37,423 bases of DNA, taken from Nitrosopumilales archaeon. GTDB lineage: Archaea; Thermoproteota; Nitrososphaeria; Nitrososphaerales; Nitrosopumilaceae. Where the stretch lies: positions 1 to 37,423 of the forward strand of contig JADNRU010000005.1 in the NCBI GenBank assembly GCA_016276965.1, in the 5' to 3' direction. Positions 22,573 through 30,791 of this stretch are shown piece after piece; position 1 is the stretch's first letter, and the number at the start of each line of letters is the position of its first letter. A model generated the notes under the pieces. It was not told the origin of the DNA. It was given only the letters and a program-made list of their open reading frames with translations, and ran no database searches. A program made the position numbers and the translations under genes.

Positions 22573-23067
22573 TTATGGTCTAGCCTCATCAGATACTTGA
22601 GAAAAAGAATCTGATTCCATCTTTAAACTATTGATTTCATCTATTTTTTTTTGAAATCGCTTTTCATCTACATCATTAATCATTTTTGCTAAAACTATGG
22701 TTTCTTTAATTTGCAAATTGAATTTTTTTAAAGATTCAATATAATTTAGATAACTCTCATACCATTCTTCTGGTGGATCACTTTGTATTAGTTGCATTAT
22801 TTGGGAATTAATTTGTGAAGAAGAAATTTCTGCTGTGGTTATGTATTCATCTGGAGTAACATCTTTAGTTAACAATTTTTGAAATTCATCGTCAACAGCT
22901 GAGCTTACAGTATTATGAATTTCTTTTTTAGATTCAAGAAAAGATTTATAATCTGAAATTACAAAGGTACTTTCATAGTTTTGTGGAATTAACCATAGAA
23001 GAAAACTTGCTCCAGTAATTCCTGCCAATATAAAGATGGTTAGTACAATTCCTTTAGTAGATGCCAA
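22573..23067 (-). CDS. Single-pass membrane protein, 164 aa
   Basis: An N-terminal hydrophobic helix (GIVLTIFILAGITGASFLLW, ~6-25) is followed by IPQNYESTFVISDYKSFLES and about 120 polar residues with long amphipathic helices, suggesting an anchored extracytoplasmic domain or a coiled-coil. The pattern of an uncleaved signal anchor is clearer than a signal peptide. I do not recognise the family; a thaumarchaeal lineage-specific protein is likely. It begins with TTG 23067; TTATAAAC at about 23093-23098 is ~28 bp upstream, which supports that start. Confidence 0.6.
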   Translation of the reverse strand: MASTKGIVLTIFILAGITGASFLLWLIPQNYESTFVISDYKSFLESKKEIHNTVSSAVDDEFQKLLTKDVTPDEYITTAEISSSQINSQIMQLIQSDPPEEWYESYLNYIESLKKFNLQIKETIVLAKMINDVDEKRFQKKIDEINSLKMESDSFSQVSDEARP

Positions 23068-23313
23068 TCAATTAATTTAATTGGTATCGATGTTTATAAC
23101 TAACTAATTTATCGTATTTTAAAATTTGGGAAAAAACAATAAAATCTAAACTTAAAATGGCTTCTTAATTAAAAATAGTAAAAAAATCCTATTTTCTATC
23201 AAAAAAATTAATAATTATGTTTTAAAAATCAATAAAAAATTTAGTCCTCTAGTCTATAGTTAAATAAATTTTACAGACTTTTTCTAAATACAACCAAATT
23301 TGTGATTTGTTAT

Positions 23314-23456
23314 ATGGTTCAAGGATACTGTGTTAAATGCAGAAAAAAAGTTGAAATGAAAAATCCGAAAGAAGTAACATTGAAAAATGGACGACCCGCA
23401 GCTAAAGGAATTTGTCCAATTTTGGAACTAAGGTTTTCCGTATAGGCAAACTTTAG
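23314..23456 (+). pseudogene. DUF5679 zinc-ribbon protein with 1-nt frameshift
   Basis: ATG 23314 opens MVQGYCVKCRKKVEMKNPK, then VTLKNGRPAAKGICP, a near match to the small archaeal DUF5679 family, which normally ends CPxCGTKxFRIGK. Here the frame runs on as ILELRFSV and stops at 23443-23445. The expected ending GTKVFRIGKL is present in the next frame (23424-23456), so one base is missing between about 23419 and 23423, and the second CxxC is incomplete. It may be a true mutation, an assembly error at the TTTT run, or a programmed frameshift. The intact 43-residue product would lose its zinc site. Confidence 0.7.
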
Positions 23457-23514
23457 ACACTGTTTTCTTTTTGCACTAAACCCATATAGGGTAAAACTTT
23501 GTAAAGTTTCTAAG

Positions 23515-23937
23515 ATGACAAAAACTGAATATGAGAAACTTTTGAAAGGTATACAAGACAACTTGTCTGAAAATAAAAAAGATTCTGAAACTAGGTTTGA
23601 ATTACCTATAGTAGATGTAATGTGGGAAGGTCAAAGGACATTCTTAAGAAATTTTTCTGATTTTCCAAAATTTTTCCGTCGAGATCCAGATAAAGTTCTA
23701 CAATATTTATCGAAGGAGTTTGCCGTTCCTGCAGAAAGAGTGGGTGATAAGGCTATATTTGTTGGTAAACGTGACCCACAAGATTTTACTCGATTATTTC
23801 ACATTTATGTTAAAGATTATGTTGAATGTCCTACCTGTAAAAGTCCTGACACTAGGATGGAAAAGGAAAAAAGAATTCCCTTTTTGATATGTGAAGCTTG
23901 TGGTGCAAAGTCTACCATGAAAGGAAAATATGCATAA
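23515..23937 (+). CDS. Translation initiation factor aIF2 subunit beta
   Basis: The 140 residues match archaeal aIF2-beta: an N-terminal helix, the central domain with PIVDVMWEGQRTFLRNFSDF, a winged-helix-like RDPDKVLQYLSKEFAVPAER, and the C-terminal zinc ribbon VECPTCKSPDT with a second CEACGAKS pair. As part of the heterotrimer it helps deliver Met-tRNAi to the small subunit. It is the first gene of a co-directional translation and ribosome-maturation array and overlaps the DUF424 start by one base. Confidence 0.95.
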   Translation: MTKTEYEKLLKGIQDNLSENKKDSETRFELPIVDVMWEGQRTFLRNFSDFPKFFRRDPDKVLQYLSKEFAVPAERVGDKAIFVGKRDPQDFTRLFHIYVKDYVECPTCKSPDTRMEKEKRIPFLICEACGAKSTMKGKYA

Positions 23938-24233
23938 TGCAATTCTCCGTCAAAGTTACAAATTATCAGAATGACTTTATGCTTAACATTTGTGATGCCC
24001 ATTTACTGGGAAAAAATGTAGCTAAAGATGACTTTACTCTTAACATTAGCAAGAGCTTTTACGGGCAAAGAATTGTTGAACGAGATGAAGCAAAAGATCT
24101 TTTACAAAAATGTTCTACAATAAACATGGTAGGTAAAGAAACAATTTCATTGTCTGTTAGCTTGGGAATTGGTTCACATCAAGGTATTAAAGAAATTGAT
24201 GGCGTTCCTTTTCTAATAGTTTTCAAAATGTAA
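23937..24233 (+). CDS. DUF424 protein
   Basis: From ATG 23937 the product has 98 residues: MQFSVKVTNYQNDFMLNICD, HLLGKNVAKDDFTLNIS, SFYGQRIVERDEAKDLL, then the NMVGKE block, the pattern of archaeal DUF424. A longer reading from 23898 is an alternate frame over the aIF2-beta end and is not used. The 1-nt stop/start overlap (TAATG) shows translational coupling with aIF2-beta. DUF424 genes sit beside aIF2-beta in many archaea, so a translation-related role is inferred, not shown. Confidence 0.88.
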   Translation: MQFSVKVTNYQNDFMLNICDAHLLGKNVAKDDFTLNISKSFYGQRIVERDEAKDLLQKCSTINMVGKETISLSVSLGIGSHQGIKEIDGVPFLIVFKM

Positions 24234-24273
24234 AGCACCACAATTATATACAAAATAATCTTTTACATAATTA

Positions 24274-24585
24274 ATGGGTAAACGCAAAGTACTAAATGAA
24301 AGTCAATTAAAAGAAATTCAATTACTTGAGGAAGGTGAACTTCTTGGAAGAGTAACTAATCTACTTGGTAGTGATCAAGTTTTAGTAAAATGTACGGATG
24401 ACATAACAAGAAGAGGTAGAATAAGAGGAAAACTAAAACGAAAAATTTGGATTCGGGATAATGATATAGTTATAATTGCTCCTTGGGATTTCAAACCAAC
24501 AGAACGAGGAGATATTATTTGGAGATTTATACTTGGACAAGTTGAGTGGTTAAGAAATAATGGACATCTTCAAAAAGATTTCTAA
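24274..24585 (+). CDS. Translation initiation factor aIF1A
   Basis: The 103-residue protein is an OB/S1-fold eIF1A homologue: GELLGRVTNLLGSDQVLVKC, TRRGRIRGKLKRKIWIRDND and IVIIAPWDFKPTERGDIIWR match the family closely. It binds the A site of the small subunit and helps start-codon selection with aIF1 and aIF2. The N-terminal tail is short and there is no C-terminal acidic extension as in eukaryotes. It lies 40 bp after DUF424 on the same strand. Confidence 0.95.
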   Translation: MGKRKVLNESQLKEIQLLEEGELLGRVTNLLGSDQVLVKCTDDITRRGRIRGKLKRKIWIRDNDIVIIAPWDFKPTERGDIIWRFILGQVEWLRNNGHLQKDF

Positions 24586-24625
24586 TTGGCCTGAAATCAA
24601 TTTTATTTGGTGAATTTATACAAAA

Positions 24626-25408
24626 ATGCTTTCCGACGCACTTGAGGACGACCTAGAATCATTCTTTGATAAGAAACTTATTTCAAAATCAAAACGAAAG
24701 ACACTTGCTGATGGTTTTAAGAAAAATAAAGTAATCAATGAGGTTCTTGACAAATCCACGATAATGACCTTATACAATATGCTAAGAACACATATTGTAT
24801 CTTACATTAATGGAATAGTTCGTGCTGGAAAAGAATCTGTAATATTTTGGGCAGTAGATGAAAATGAAAGAGATATTGCATTGAAAGTGTATTTAGTAAC
24901 TACTTCGAACTTTAAACGTCGTACCTCCTATATCATAGGTGACCCACGATTTTCACGAGTCAAAAAAGGGACAAGAAGTCTAATTGATTTATGGGCAAAA
25001 AAAGAATACAGAAACCTCAAACAATGCTATAATCGTGGAATTCCAGTTGTAAAAGCAATTCATGTGACAAAGAATATCTTAGCTATGGAATTTGTAGGAG
25101 AAAATGGGGTCCCTGCTAAAACCTTAATTGAATCAGAGGTTGATAAAAAGGACTACGATTCTGCTATCTCAATTTTAAAAAATCTCTACAAAGATGCAAA
25201 ACTAGTTCACTGCGACTTTTCCGAATTTAATATATTCAAAACTGATAAGGGTTTAATTCTTTTTGATCTTGGTTCAGCTGTGGATTTAAGACATCCTAAT
25301 GCTAATGAATTTCTTAAAAGAGACATTAAAAATATATCCACTTTCTTTGCTAAAAGAGGATTAACAGTTGAGAACCCATCTGATGTCTTAATTAGAATAC
25401 AAAAATGA
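24626..25408 (+). CDS. rio1: RIO1-type atypical protein kinase/ATPase
   Basis: RIO1 acts in small ribosomal subunit maturation. The 260-residue protein has the RIO1 signature: AGKESVIFWA at 67-76 (in place of the usual GKEANVY), IALKVYLVT with Lys87, the RIO1-specific FKRRTSYIIGDPRFSR, catalytic HCDFSEFN at 195-202 and metal-binding LFDLGSAV near 212-219. The N-terminal helical extension before the kinase fold fits RIO1 rather than Bud32. ATG 24626; its last 4 nt overlap the KH-protein start. Confidence 0.92.
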   Translation: MLSDALEDDLESFFDKKLISKSKRKTLADGFKKNKVINEVLDKSTIMTLYNMLRTHIVSYINGIVRAGKESVIFWAVDENERDIALKVYLVTTSNFKRRTSYIIGDPRFSRVKKGTRSLIDLWAKKEYRNLKQCYNRGIPVVKAIHVTKNILAMEFVGENGVPAKTLIESEVDKKDYDSAISILKNLYKDAKLVHCDFSEFNIFKTDKGLILFDLGSAVDLRHPNANEFLKRDIKNISTFFAKRGLTVENPSDVLIRIQK

Positions 25409-25974
25409 GCTTTGAAAAATTAATTAGAATTCCATCTGATCGGATTGGCGTCCTTATTGGTAAATCAGGTAATGTAAAATCCAGAATCGAAAAAGCATGC
25501 TCAGTTAAGTTAGAAATTGACAGTACTTCTGGAGAAACTTTGATTAGCGGAATAGGAAAACTTGATGATATTCAACCCTTTAAGGCTATGGAAATTGTTA
25601 CTGCCATTGGTCGTGGTTTTTCTCCTGAAATTGCGATGCGATTACTAAAAGGTGAAAATACATTACATGTAATTGATTTGAGGGAGTTTGTAGGAAAATC
25701 TGCCGCACAAATTGAAAGGATAAAAGGGAGAATAATTGGAGAAGGTGGTAAGGCGAGGATAAATATGGAACACTTGAGTGGGGGAAACATCTCTGTATAT
25801 GGAAGAACTGTTGCTATAATTGGATCGCCAACACAACTAAAACTGGCCGCAAATGCAATTGGTGCTCTTTCAAGTGGAAGTATGCATGGTTCAGTTTACA
25901 GTAAATTAGAAGCTGCAAGAAGAAGAAATAAACTTGAACGATTAAGATTGTGGGAAGATCAAAATGTCTTCTAG
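25405..25974 (+). CDS. KH-domain ribosome-assembly protein (Dim2/Pno1/Krr1-like)
   Basis: Two KH domains are visible: the first with IGVLIGKSGNVKSRIEK (GKSG at 19-22) and the second with RIIGEGGKARINMEH (GEGG at 112-115) and VAIIGSPTQLKLAANAIG. The 189 residues match archaeal Dim2 (Pno1), an RNA-binding factor that acts near the 3' end of 16S rRNA, alongside RIO1. ATGA overlap with rio1 and an 11-nt overlap with top6B mark tight co-transcription. The order aIF1A-RIO1-KH-top6B-top6A is conserved in many archaea. Confidence 0.92.
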   Translation: MSFEKLIRIPSDRIGVLIGKSGNVKSRIEKACSVKLEIDSTSGETLISGIGKLDDIQPFKAMEIVTAIGRGFSPEIAMRLLKGENTLHVIDLREFVGKSAAQIERIKGRIIGEGGKARINMEHLSGGNISVYGRTVAIIGSPTQLKLAANAIGALSSGSMHGSVYSKLEAARRRNKLERLRLWEDQNVF

Positions 25975-27814
25975 TACAGAAACCTTTGATCAAATTTCAC
26001 CTAGTGAATTTTTTTACAGAAATCGTGATTTAGCTGGATTTAGCAATCCCACTAGGTCATTGTATACTGCTGTACGAGAATTTATTGAAAACTCTCTTGA
26101 TGCTTGTGACCAAAAAGGCATTCTTCCTGATGTTCATCTATCAATTAAGGCTGTAGATCCGGAAAAACCAGATCCTAAACCATACATTCTCACTGTAAAA
26201 GATAATGGGCCTGGAATAGAATCAAAACATGTAGCACTTGCTTTTGGAACTGTTCTATATGGTTCCAAATTCGGACTAAAACAAGCAAGAGGTATGTTTG
26301 GTCTAGGTGCAACTATGGCAATACTATATGGACAAATAACAACCAACAAACCAGTAGTTGTAAAAAGCTCAACAGATGGTCAGATTCAAGATGAATATGA
26401 GTTGCTTTTAGATATTCAAAAAAATAAACCTATAACATTAAAACATGAAACAAAGGAAGTATCCAAAACAGGTCTTTCAATTTCTATACGTCTTGAAGGT
26501 GATTATTCAAAAGCAGGTTCAAAGATAAGAGATTATGTTTACCAAACCTCTTTGATTACACCCTATGCAACAATTACATTTGATGATCCAAAAGGGGAAA
26601 AATTTCGTTATACAAAAATTGTACGCACAATGCCTCCACCTCCAACCATTATACGTCCCCACCCATATGGAATTGATGTAGAGACAATTAAAAGAATGAC
26701 AGTAGATTCAAAATTTCAAATTCCTACTGTGGATAATAAAATGATAGATAAGGTTAGAAGTGAGCTTGGCCTACGAAAAAAGGATCTTAACTACAAAGGA
26801 ATTTTGGAAAGGGCAAAGAAACGTTGGTCATCTCTTTCACGACAAGTTAGAGTTGTAATAGCGTTAATGTCATTTCTAAAGATGGATTTTGATAAACTCA
26901 ATAAAATCAGAATTGACGACATTGATGTTTCAAATCAAAAACTCACCTATTGGGATTTTGGCGAATCTCAATCAATATCAGTTGATATGGATCCAGAAAG
27001 CGATTACTACAAACAGCTCACTAACACCGTTCAAGGAGAAACATTAACCTCATTTTTAACAAAACGTTTTCAACGTGTTGGTCGTACCACTGCAGAAAAG
27101 TTTGCTAATTTTGCAAATTTCAAACCAGAAAAAAGAATTGGTACGATGACAAACCAGGAGTTAGTAAAACTAAGTGATTCATTACAAAAATTTACTGCTT
27201 TCTTATCTCCAGATCCTCGCTGTCTTGCTGCGTTAGGAGAGTTACCTTTAGAAAAGGGAATGAGGAATTTTTTTAATCCAGACTTTTTGGCTGTTGTACA
27301 AAGAGGTGCATCAGCTTATTCTGGTTTTCCATTTATTATTGAAATGGGAATTGCTTACGGTGGTCAAATTCCTGCTGGAGGACCAAAAACTTTTCGATTT
27401 GCAAATAGAATCCCCCTTCTTTATGATGAAGGAAGTGATGTTGTTTTAAAAGTAGTTAACGAAACTGATTGGGGACGATACAAAGTAAAAAATGATCCTC
27501 CCTTGGTAATAGTATCACACATATGTTCAACTAGAATTCCATACAAGACTGTTGGAAAGGAAAACGTAGCTGATAGACCAGAAATTGAACGAGAATTAAG
27601 GCTAGCATTACAATTTTTGTCTAGAAAACTATCTTCATACATGTCTAAAAAAGGACAAGCTGAAATGCAAAAAAAGAGAGCAAACCTTTATTCCAAATAT
27701 ATTCCACTTGTGGCAAGATTTTCTACGGAATTAGCAGGAAAGAAAAAAGAACCGAATTATCAAAAAATGTTAAAGGAGATAAGCGTAATTGAAGCCGAAG
27801 AAATCATTAACTAA
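25964..27814 (+). CDS. top6B: DNA topoisomerase VI subunit B
   Basis: Top6B is the GHKL ATPase that drives strand passage by topoisomerase VI. The N-terminal Bergerat fold is clear: VREFIENSLDACDQK at 38-52, LTVKDNGPGIE and ARGMFGLGATMAILY. The transducer region follows with FMIEMGIAYGGQIP-like and PPLVIVSHICSTRIPYK segments; the helix-two-turn-helix domain lies between. The 616 residues are normal for archaea. The end overlaps the top6A start by 26 nt, ensuring balanced expression of the two subunits. Confidence 0.96.
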   Translation: MSSSTETFDQISPSEFFYRNRDLAGFSNPTRSLYTAVREFIENSLDACDQKGILPDVHLSIKAVDPEKPDPKPYILTVKDNGPGIESKHVALAFGTVLYGSKFGLKQARGMFGLGATMAILYGQITTNKPVVVKSSTDGQIQDEYELLLDIQKNKPITLKHETKEVSKTGLSISIRLEGDYSKAGSKIRDYVYQTSLITPYATITFDDPKGEKFRYTKIVRTMPPPPTIIRPHPYGIDVETIKRMTVDSKFQIPTVDNKMIDKVRSELGLRKKDLNYKGILERAKKRWSSLSRQVRVVIALMSFLKMDFDKLNKIRIDDIDVSNQKLTYWDFGESQSISVDMDPESDYYKQLTNTVQGETLTSFLTKRFQRVGRTTAEKFANFANFKPEKRIGTMTNQELVKLSDSLQKFTAFLSPDPRCLAALGELPLEKGMRNFFNPDFLAVVQRGASAYSGFPFIIEMGIAYGGQIPAGGPKTFRFANRIPLLYDEGSDVVLKVVNETDWGRYKVKNDPPLVIVSHICSTRIPYKTVGKENVADRPEIERELRLALQFLSRKLSSYMSKKGQAEMQKKRANLYSKYIPLVARFSTELAGKKKEPNYQKMLKEISVIEAEEIIN

Positions 27815-28889
27815 AACTTCAGAAGAAAAACGCAAGTTTCTTGCTCAAATTTTAAAAAATACTGGAACAAAAATTTATGATGAGCTAGATAATGGACAGT
27901 TTCCAAAATTTTCAGTTCCCAGTAGATCAGTTAGTAACATTGTATACGACAAAAAGTTGAGGCAATATATACTTGGAACTAATGTAAGTGTGCGAAGCTC
28001 TAGAAATATGTCTCAGCTTCGTTCGTTTACTCAATTAATGTGGTTAGCATTTTTTGCAAATAGGCTTGTAAATGAAAAAAAATCATCGACTCTACGAGAT
28101 ATTTACTATTCATCTCAGGCTTTTGAAGTAGATTTTGAAGACCAGCCTGAATCTGATAACATCATTGTGGATCTTGAGGCCGTTTTAACTAGACCGAGAG
28201 AAGATTTGCATATATTTCCAGAAGAACGAAGTAGTGTTTTTGGTGATCTAACTATTGAATATACAGTTCCTGGTTATGAAGGAAGAAGATCAAATCTTTC
28301 GGATCATCCTGATGGTTACTTGATTGGACCAAGTCTTAGTAGTGCTGAATTAGTTGATACTAGTGCAGAATTAGTCATCGCAGTTGAAAAAGGTGGTTTA
28401 TTTACTAGATTTGTAGAAGAAAAAGTACACAAAAAATTCAAAGCTATAATTGTTGATACAGCTGGCCAAGCACCACGTTCTACTAGATTTTTGCTTAAGC
28501 GATTGCATGATGAACTAGGTCTTCCAGTTGTGATTTTAACTGATGGAGATGTTTATGGAGAACATATTGCTATGGTGATAAAATCTGGTTCTGCAAATGC
28601 TGCCCATCTAAGAGAGCTAACTGTACCTGATGCACTGTGGTTAGGTGTTTGGGCCACTGATATTGAAAAATACAAACTACCTACAATTCCAATGACAGAA
28701 ACAGATATCAAACGAATTAGCGATTTACAAAAAGACCCAAGATATCAGGAAGGTAATTGGAAAAAACAATTAGAAGTTTTCAAAAAAATAAAACGCAAAG
28801 CTGAACTAGAAGCTTTTTCAAAATATGGCCTAACCAATATTACTGATAAATATTTGCCAGAAAAACTTGAATTAGCAAAAAGTCTATGA
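27789..28889 (+). CDS. top6A: DNA topoisomerase VI subunit A (Spo11-like)
   Basis: Top6A makes the double-strand break through a catalytic tyrosine in a winged-helix domain. The segment TLRDIYYSSQ at 101-110 contains that Tyr pair. The TOPRIM domain is marked by LVIAVEKGGLF and ILTDGDVYGEHIAM, with the metal-binding Glu and D-x-D. The 366 residues fit. The start is TTG 27789, within the end of top6B. The 3' end overlaps the convergent Hsp20-like gene by 6 nt. Confidence 0.95.
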   Translation: MKPKKSLTKTSEEKRKFLAQILKNTGTKIYDELDNGQFPKFSVPSRSVSNIVYDKKLRQYILGTNVSVRSSRNMSQLRSFTQLMWLAFFANRLVNEKKSSTLRDIYYSSQAFEVDFEDQPESDNIIVDLEAVLTRPREDLHIFPEERSSVFGDLTIEYTVPGYEGRRSNLSDHPDGYLIGPSLSSAELVDTSAELVIAVEKGGLFTRFVEEKVHKKFKAIIVDTAGQAPRSTRFLLKRLHDELGLPVVILTDGDVYGEHIAMVIKSGSANAAHLRELTVPDALWLGVWATDIEKYKLPTIPMTETDIKRISDLQKDPRYQEGNWKKQLEVFKKIKRKAELEAFSKYGLTNITDKYLPEKLELAKSL

Positions 28890-29399
28890 TTTTTTTATTC
28901 GAAGTGTTAGAACTCCATTTCTGTACTTAAAATCATTAATTTGCTGTTCTTTTGAACCTTCAATGGGAACTTCTTTTGAAAAGTTTCCTGAACCTCTAAG
29001 GTAAAGAATACCATCAATCAATCTTACCATTACTTTATCTTCTGGTCCAGGAACTTCAGCAACAAAAACAGTTTCTTCATCTCCTTTAATAAGATCGTAA
29101 ACCCAGCTTTTGGTTTCTTGGTTTTGTGTTTTATACTTGGGCTTTTGATCTTTGGTCATCTTCTGGAGTACTCTGATCCAATAAATCATAACAATTGCCG
29201 CTACACCAATTAAGATGAAACTTACAAAACCTCCTCCAGAACGTTGTGACATGACATAAATTATTCCAAGGAACAAAAATACCATTATAGGGATAACAAA
29301 ATTTATCGTTTGTTCAGTTGAATATGTTCCTTTATAGGTTGTCAATTGAAGAATTTTCCTTGCAACCAAATATAAAGTATCTTTGATTTTTATTAGCAA
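28884..29399 (-). CDS. Membrane-anchored Hsp20/CS-like domain protein
   Basis: The 171-residue protein has two predicted membrane helices, INFVIPIMVFLFLGIIYVMS (32-51) and FVSFILIGVAAIVMIYWIRV (58-77), then a linker and a C-terminal beta-sandwich that resembles the alpha-crystallin/p23 fold: TVFVAEVPGPEDKVMVRLID with DGILYLRG, KEVPIEG, and FKYRNGVLTLRIKK, matching the family's PG and GVLxIxxxK motifs. Small heat-shock proteins are normally soluble, so anchoring is unusual. The start is TTG 29399; its gene is divergent from a small membrane protein at 29418. Family assignment is by motif and may need profile confirmation. Confidence 0.72.
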   Translation of the reverse strand: MLIKIKDTLYLVARKILQLTTYKGTYSTEQTINFVIPIMVFLFLGIIYVMSQRSGGGFVSFILIGVAAIVMIYWIRVLQKMTKDQKPKYKTQNQETKSWVYDLIKGDEETVFVAEVPGPEDKVMVRLIDGILYLRGSGNFSKEVPIEGSKEQQINDFKYRNGVLTLRIKKS

Positions 29400-29417
29400 T
29401 TTTGATGTTTTGAATTA

Positions 29418-29633
29418 TTGAAAAAGGATAAACCACTCGCCTCAAATCGAATTGGAGACCCATTTGTAAAAGGAACAATAATCGCAATAATCATTACAAT
29501 CCCCTCTCTAATAGCTTTTTTTGTAAGTTGGAACCTATTGAATGATATAATTACAGCGGCTATAATCGGTACAGTAATTCATTTTATTGGATTAGTATCA
29601 TCATTGAAATTCTCAAAGAAAATTTTCAAGTAA
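29418..29633 (+). CDS. Small membrane protein, 71 aa
   Basis: TTG 29418 opens a short protein with two predicted helices (FVKGTIIAIIITIPSLIAFF and ITAAIIGTVIHFIGLVSSL) and basic ends (MKKDKPLAS at the N-terminus, KFSKKIFK at the C-terminus), as expected with both termini in the cytoplasm. TTTATTAG lies about 25 bp upstream. It shares a 18-bp divergent intergenic space with the membrane-anchored Hsp20-like gene, so they may be co-regulated. I do not recognise the family. Confidence 0.55.
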   Translation: MKKDKPLASNRIGDPFVKGTIIAIIITIPSLIAFFVSWNLLNDIITAAIIGTVIHFIGLVSSLKFSKKIFK

Positions 29634-29680
29634 CCCACTTTAACAAATTGAACTTTAATATCTAATAGTGGGAGAGGAAA

Positions 29681-30037
29681 ATGTTGGATTTTAAACAGGT
29701 AGAAAACGACCTAATTGAAGAAATTAAACTGACTAGCCTTCAAGCCAAAGTATTTCTGCTAATAGTTAATGAAGGTAAAATGACTAGTGAAAAAATTGCA
29801 AAAAGACTTGACATCACTGTAGAAAAGGCCTTAGCTACTTGTAAACAACTAATAGATCTCGGTAGCTTCATAGATTTATCTGAAACAGAATTTGAAACCA
29901 TGCATCCAAGATTTACTGCAGTCAACATGTATAGGAAAATGTGTGAAAGAGAAAAAAAAGAATTCAAAAAAAATGTGAAGGTAGATAATATAGGAATTGC
30001 ATTAGAAAAACCATACGATGATGCTAGAACAAAATAA
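29681..30037 (+). CDS. TrmB-like winged-helix regulator
   Basis: The 118-residue protein has the HTH typical of TrmB-type regulators: SLQAKVFLLIVNEGKMTSEK then IAKRLDITVEKALATCKQLI and DLGSFID. There is no sugar-binding domain, and the C-terminal ~45 residues are Lys/Glu-rich, so it is a short DNA-binding form. A purine-rich GGGAGAGGAAA precedes ATG 29681, one of the few clear Shine-Dalgarno-like sites. It lies just before two hypothetical co-directional genes. Confidence 0.72.
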   Translation: MLDFKQVENDLIEEIKLTSLQAKVFLLIVNEGKMTSEKIAKRLDITVEKALATCKQLIDLGSFIDLSETEFETMHPRFTAVNMYRKMCEREKKEFKKNVKVDNIGIALEKPYDDARTK

Positions 30038-30088
30038 TTCAATATTCTTTATGGCTCTTACTGAAGTTCTAAATAGTACTATAATTAG

Positions 30089-30496
30089 GTGAAAAACGTG
30101 ATAGTAGATCCCGAAAAATGTACCCATCAACCAGTATATTTTGGTGCAGTTAACATTAACATCGAACAAAGAACCATTGGTACTGTCGATGTTTGGCGAT
30201 GTGGTGCCTGCAAAAAAAGATTTTGTGAAGAAAAACAACTGGGTATAGAATCAATTGCAGATATAGTTGGAATGCCTAAGATAGGACCAGATGAAAAATG
30301 GGCTGTTCTAGTAAGCAAATTACAAAAAGGAAAAGATAAGTGGAAACTAGTAAAGCTGAAAGAAACTGATAAGATCAAATTTGAAACAATCGATGAAAAG
30401 ATTATTGAATTAAACGTAAAGAACTTCCAAATTGAAGATGATCATCATTGGAGTTTTCTTATTGATGATCACATTGGAAAAGCAGTAGAAATTTAG
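30089..30496 (+). CDS. Hypothetical protein with Cys cluster, 135 aa
   Basis: The protein starts near GTG 30089 (a second GTG at 30098 is equally plausible). It carries CTHQPVYFGAVNINIEQ and then VDVWRCGACKKRFCEEKQ, so up to four cysteines plus His could bind zinc. The rest is beta-rich and hydrophilic (EKWAVLVSKLQKGKDKWKLV), ending DDHHWSFLIDDHIGKA. I do not recognise the family; no membrane segment. It is co-directional with the TrmB-like gene upstream and the 94-residue gene downstream. Confidence 0.6.
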   Translation: MKNVIVDPEKCTHQPVYFGAVNINIEQRTIGTVDVWRCGACKKRFCEEKQLGIESIADIVGMPKIGPDEKWAVLVSKLQKGKDKWKLVKLKETDKIKFETIDEKIIELNVKNFQIEDDHHWSFLIDDHIGKAVEI

Positions 30497-30506
30497 GATT
30501 GATAAA

Positions 30507-30791
30507 TTGAACATACAAGTTTACATTAAAAATATTCATGGAAGTCAAATGGCAGCAAAAATAATTGGTACATTTGATATAGATAACCATTCTTTTAGAT
30601 TTACTGCCATTGCTTTTGGAAGAATTGGCGGCCAAAATGTAGGTGTCAAACTCTCTAAAAAGACACAAACAGCTCTTAAAAAATTGGAATACGATGTAGA
30701 AGATGTAATCATGACACTTCAAAAAAATTTGTTACAAGGCGACCTTACGCTTCCAGAAGGATTAAACAAACAATCGTTTGTTGATGATTAA
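30507..30791 (+). CDS. Hypothetical protein, 94 aa
   Basis: TTG 30507, ten bases after the previous stop, opens a 94-codon frame: [39 protein letters not shown], then a helix [20 protein letters not shown] and an acidic end. The alpha/beta pattern is soluble with no cysteines. No family recognised. It ends in a 4-nt overlap with the convergent mtnP gene. Confidence 0.6.
   Translation: MNIQVYIKNIHGSQMAAKIIGTFDIDNHSFRFTAIAFGRIGGQNVGVKLSKKTQTALKKLEYDVEDVIMTLQKNLLQGDLTLPEGLNKQSFVDD

Noticed and set aside
23068-23313. A non-coding RNA or operator in the 246-bp AT-rich gap, including CAATTAATTTAATTG at 23069-23083.
   Set aside because: The palindrome is low-complexity and no stable stem, C/D boxes or long frame are visible; only TATA-like boxes for the two flanking genes can be supported.
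24626-25408. Possible Bud32 (KEOPS kinase), which would link to the Cgi121 fusion.
   Set aside because: The RIO1-specific insert FKRRTSYIIGDPRFSR, the N-terminal extension and the aIF1A/KH neighbours point to RIO1.
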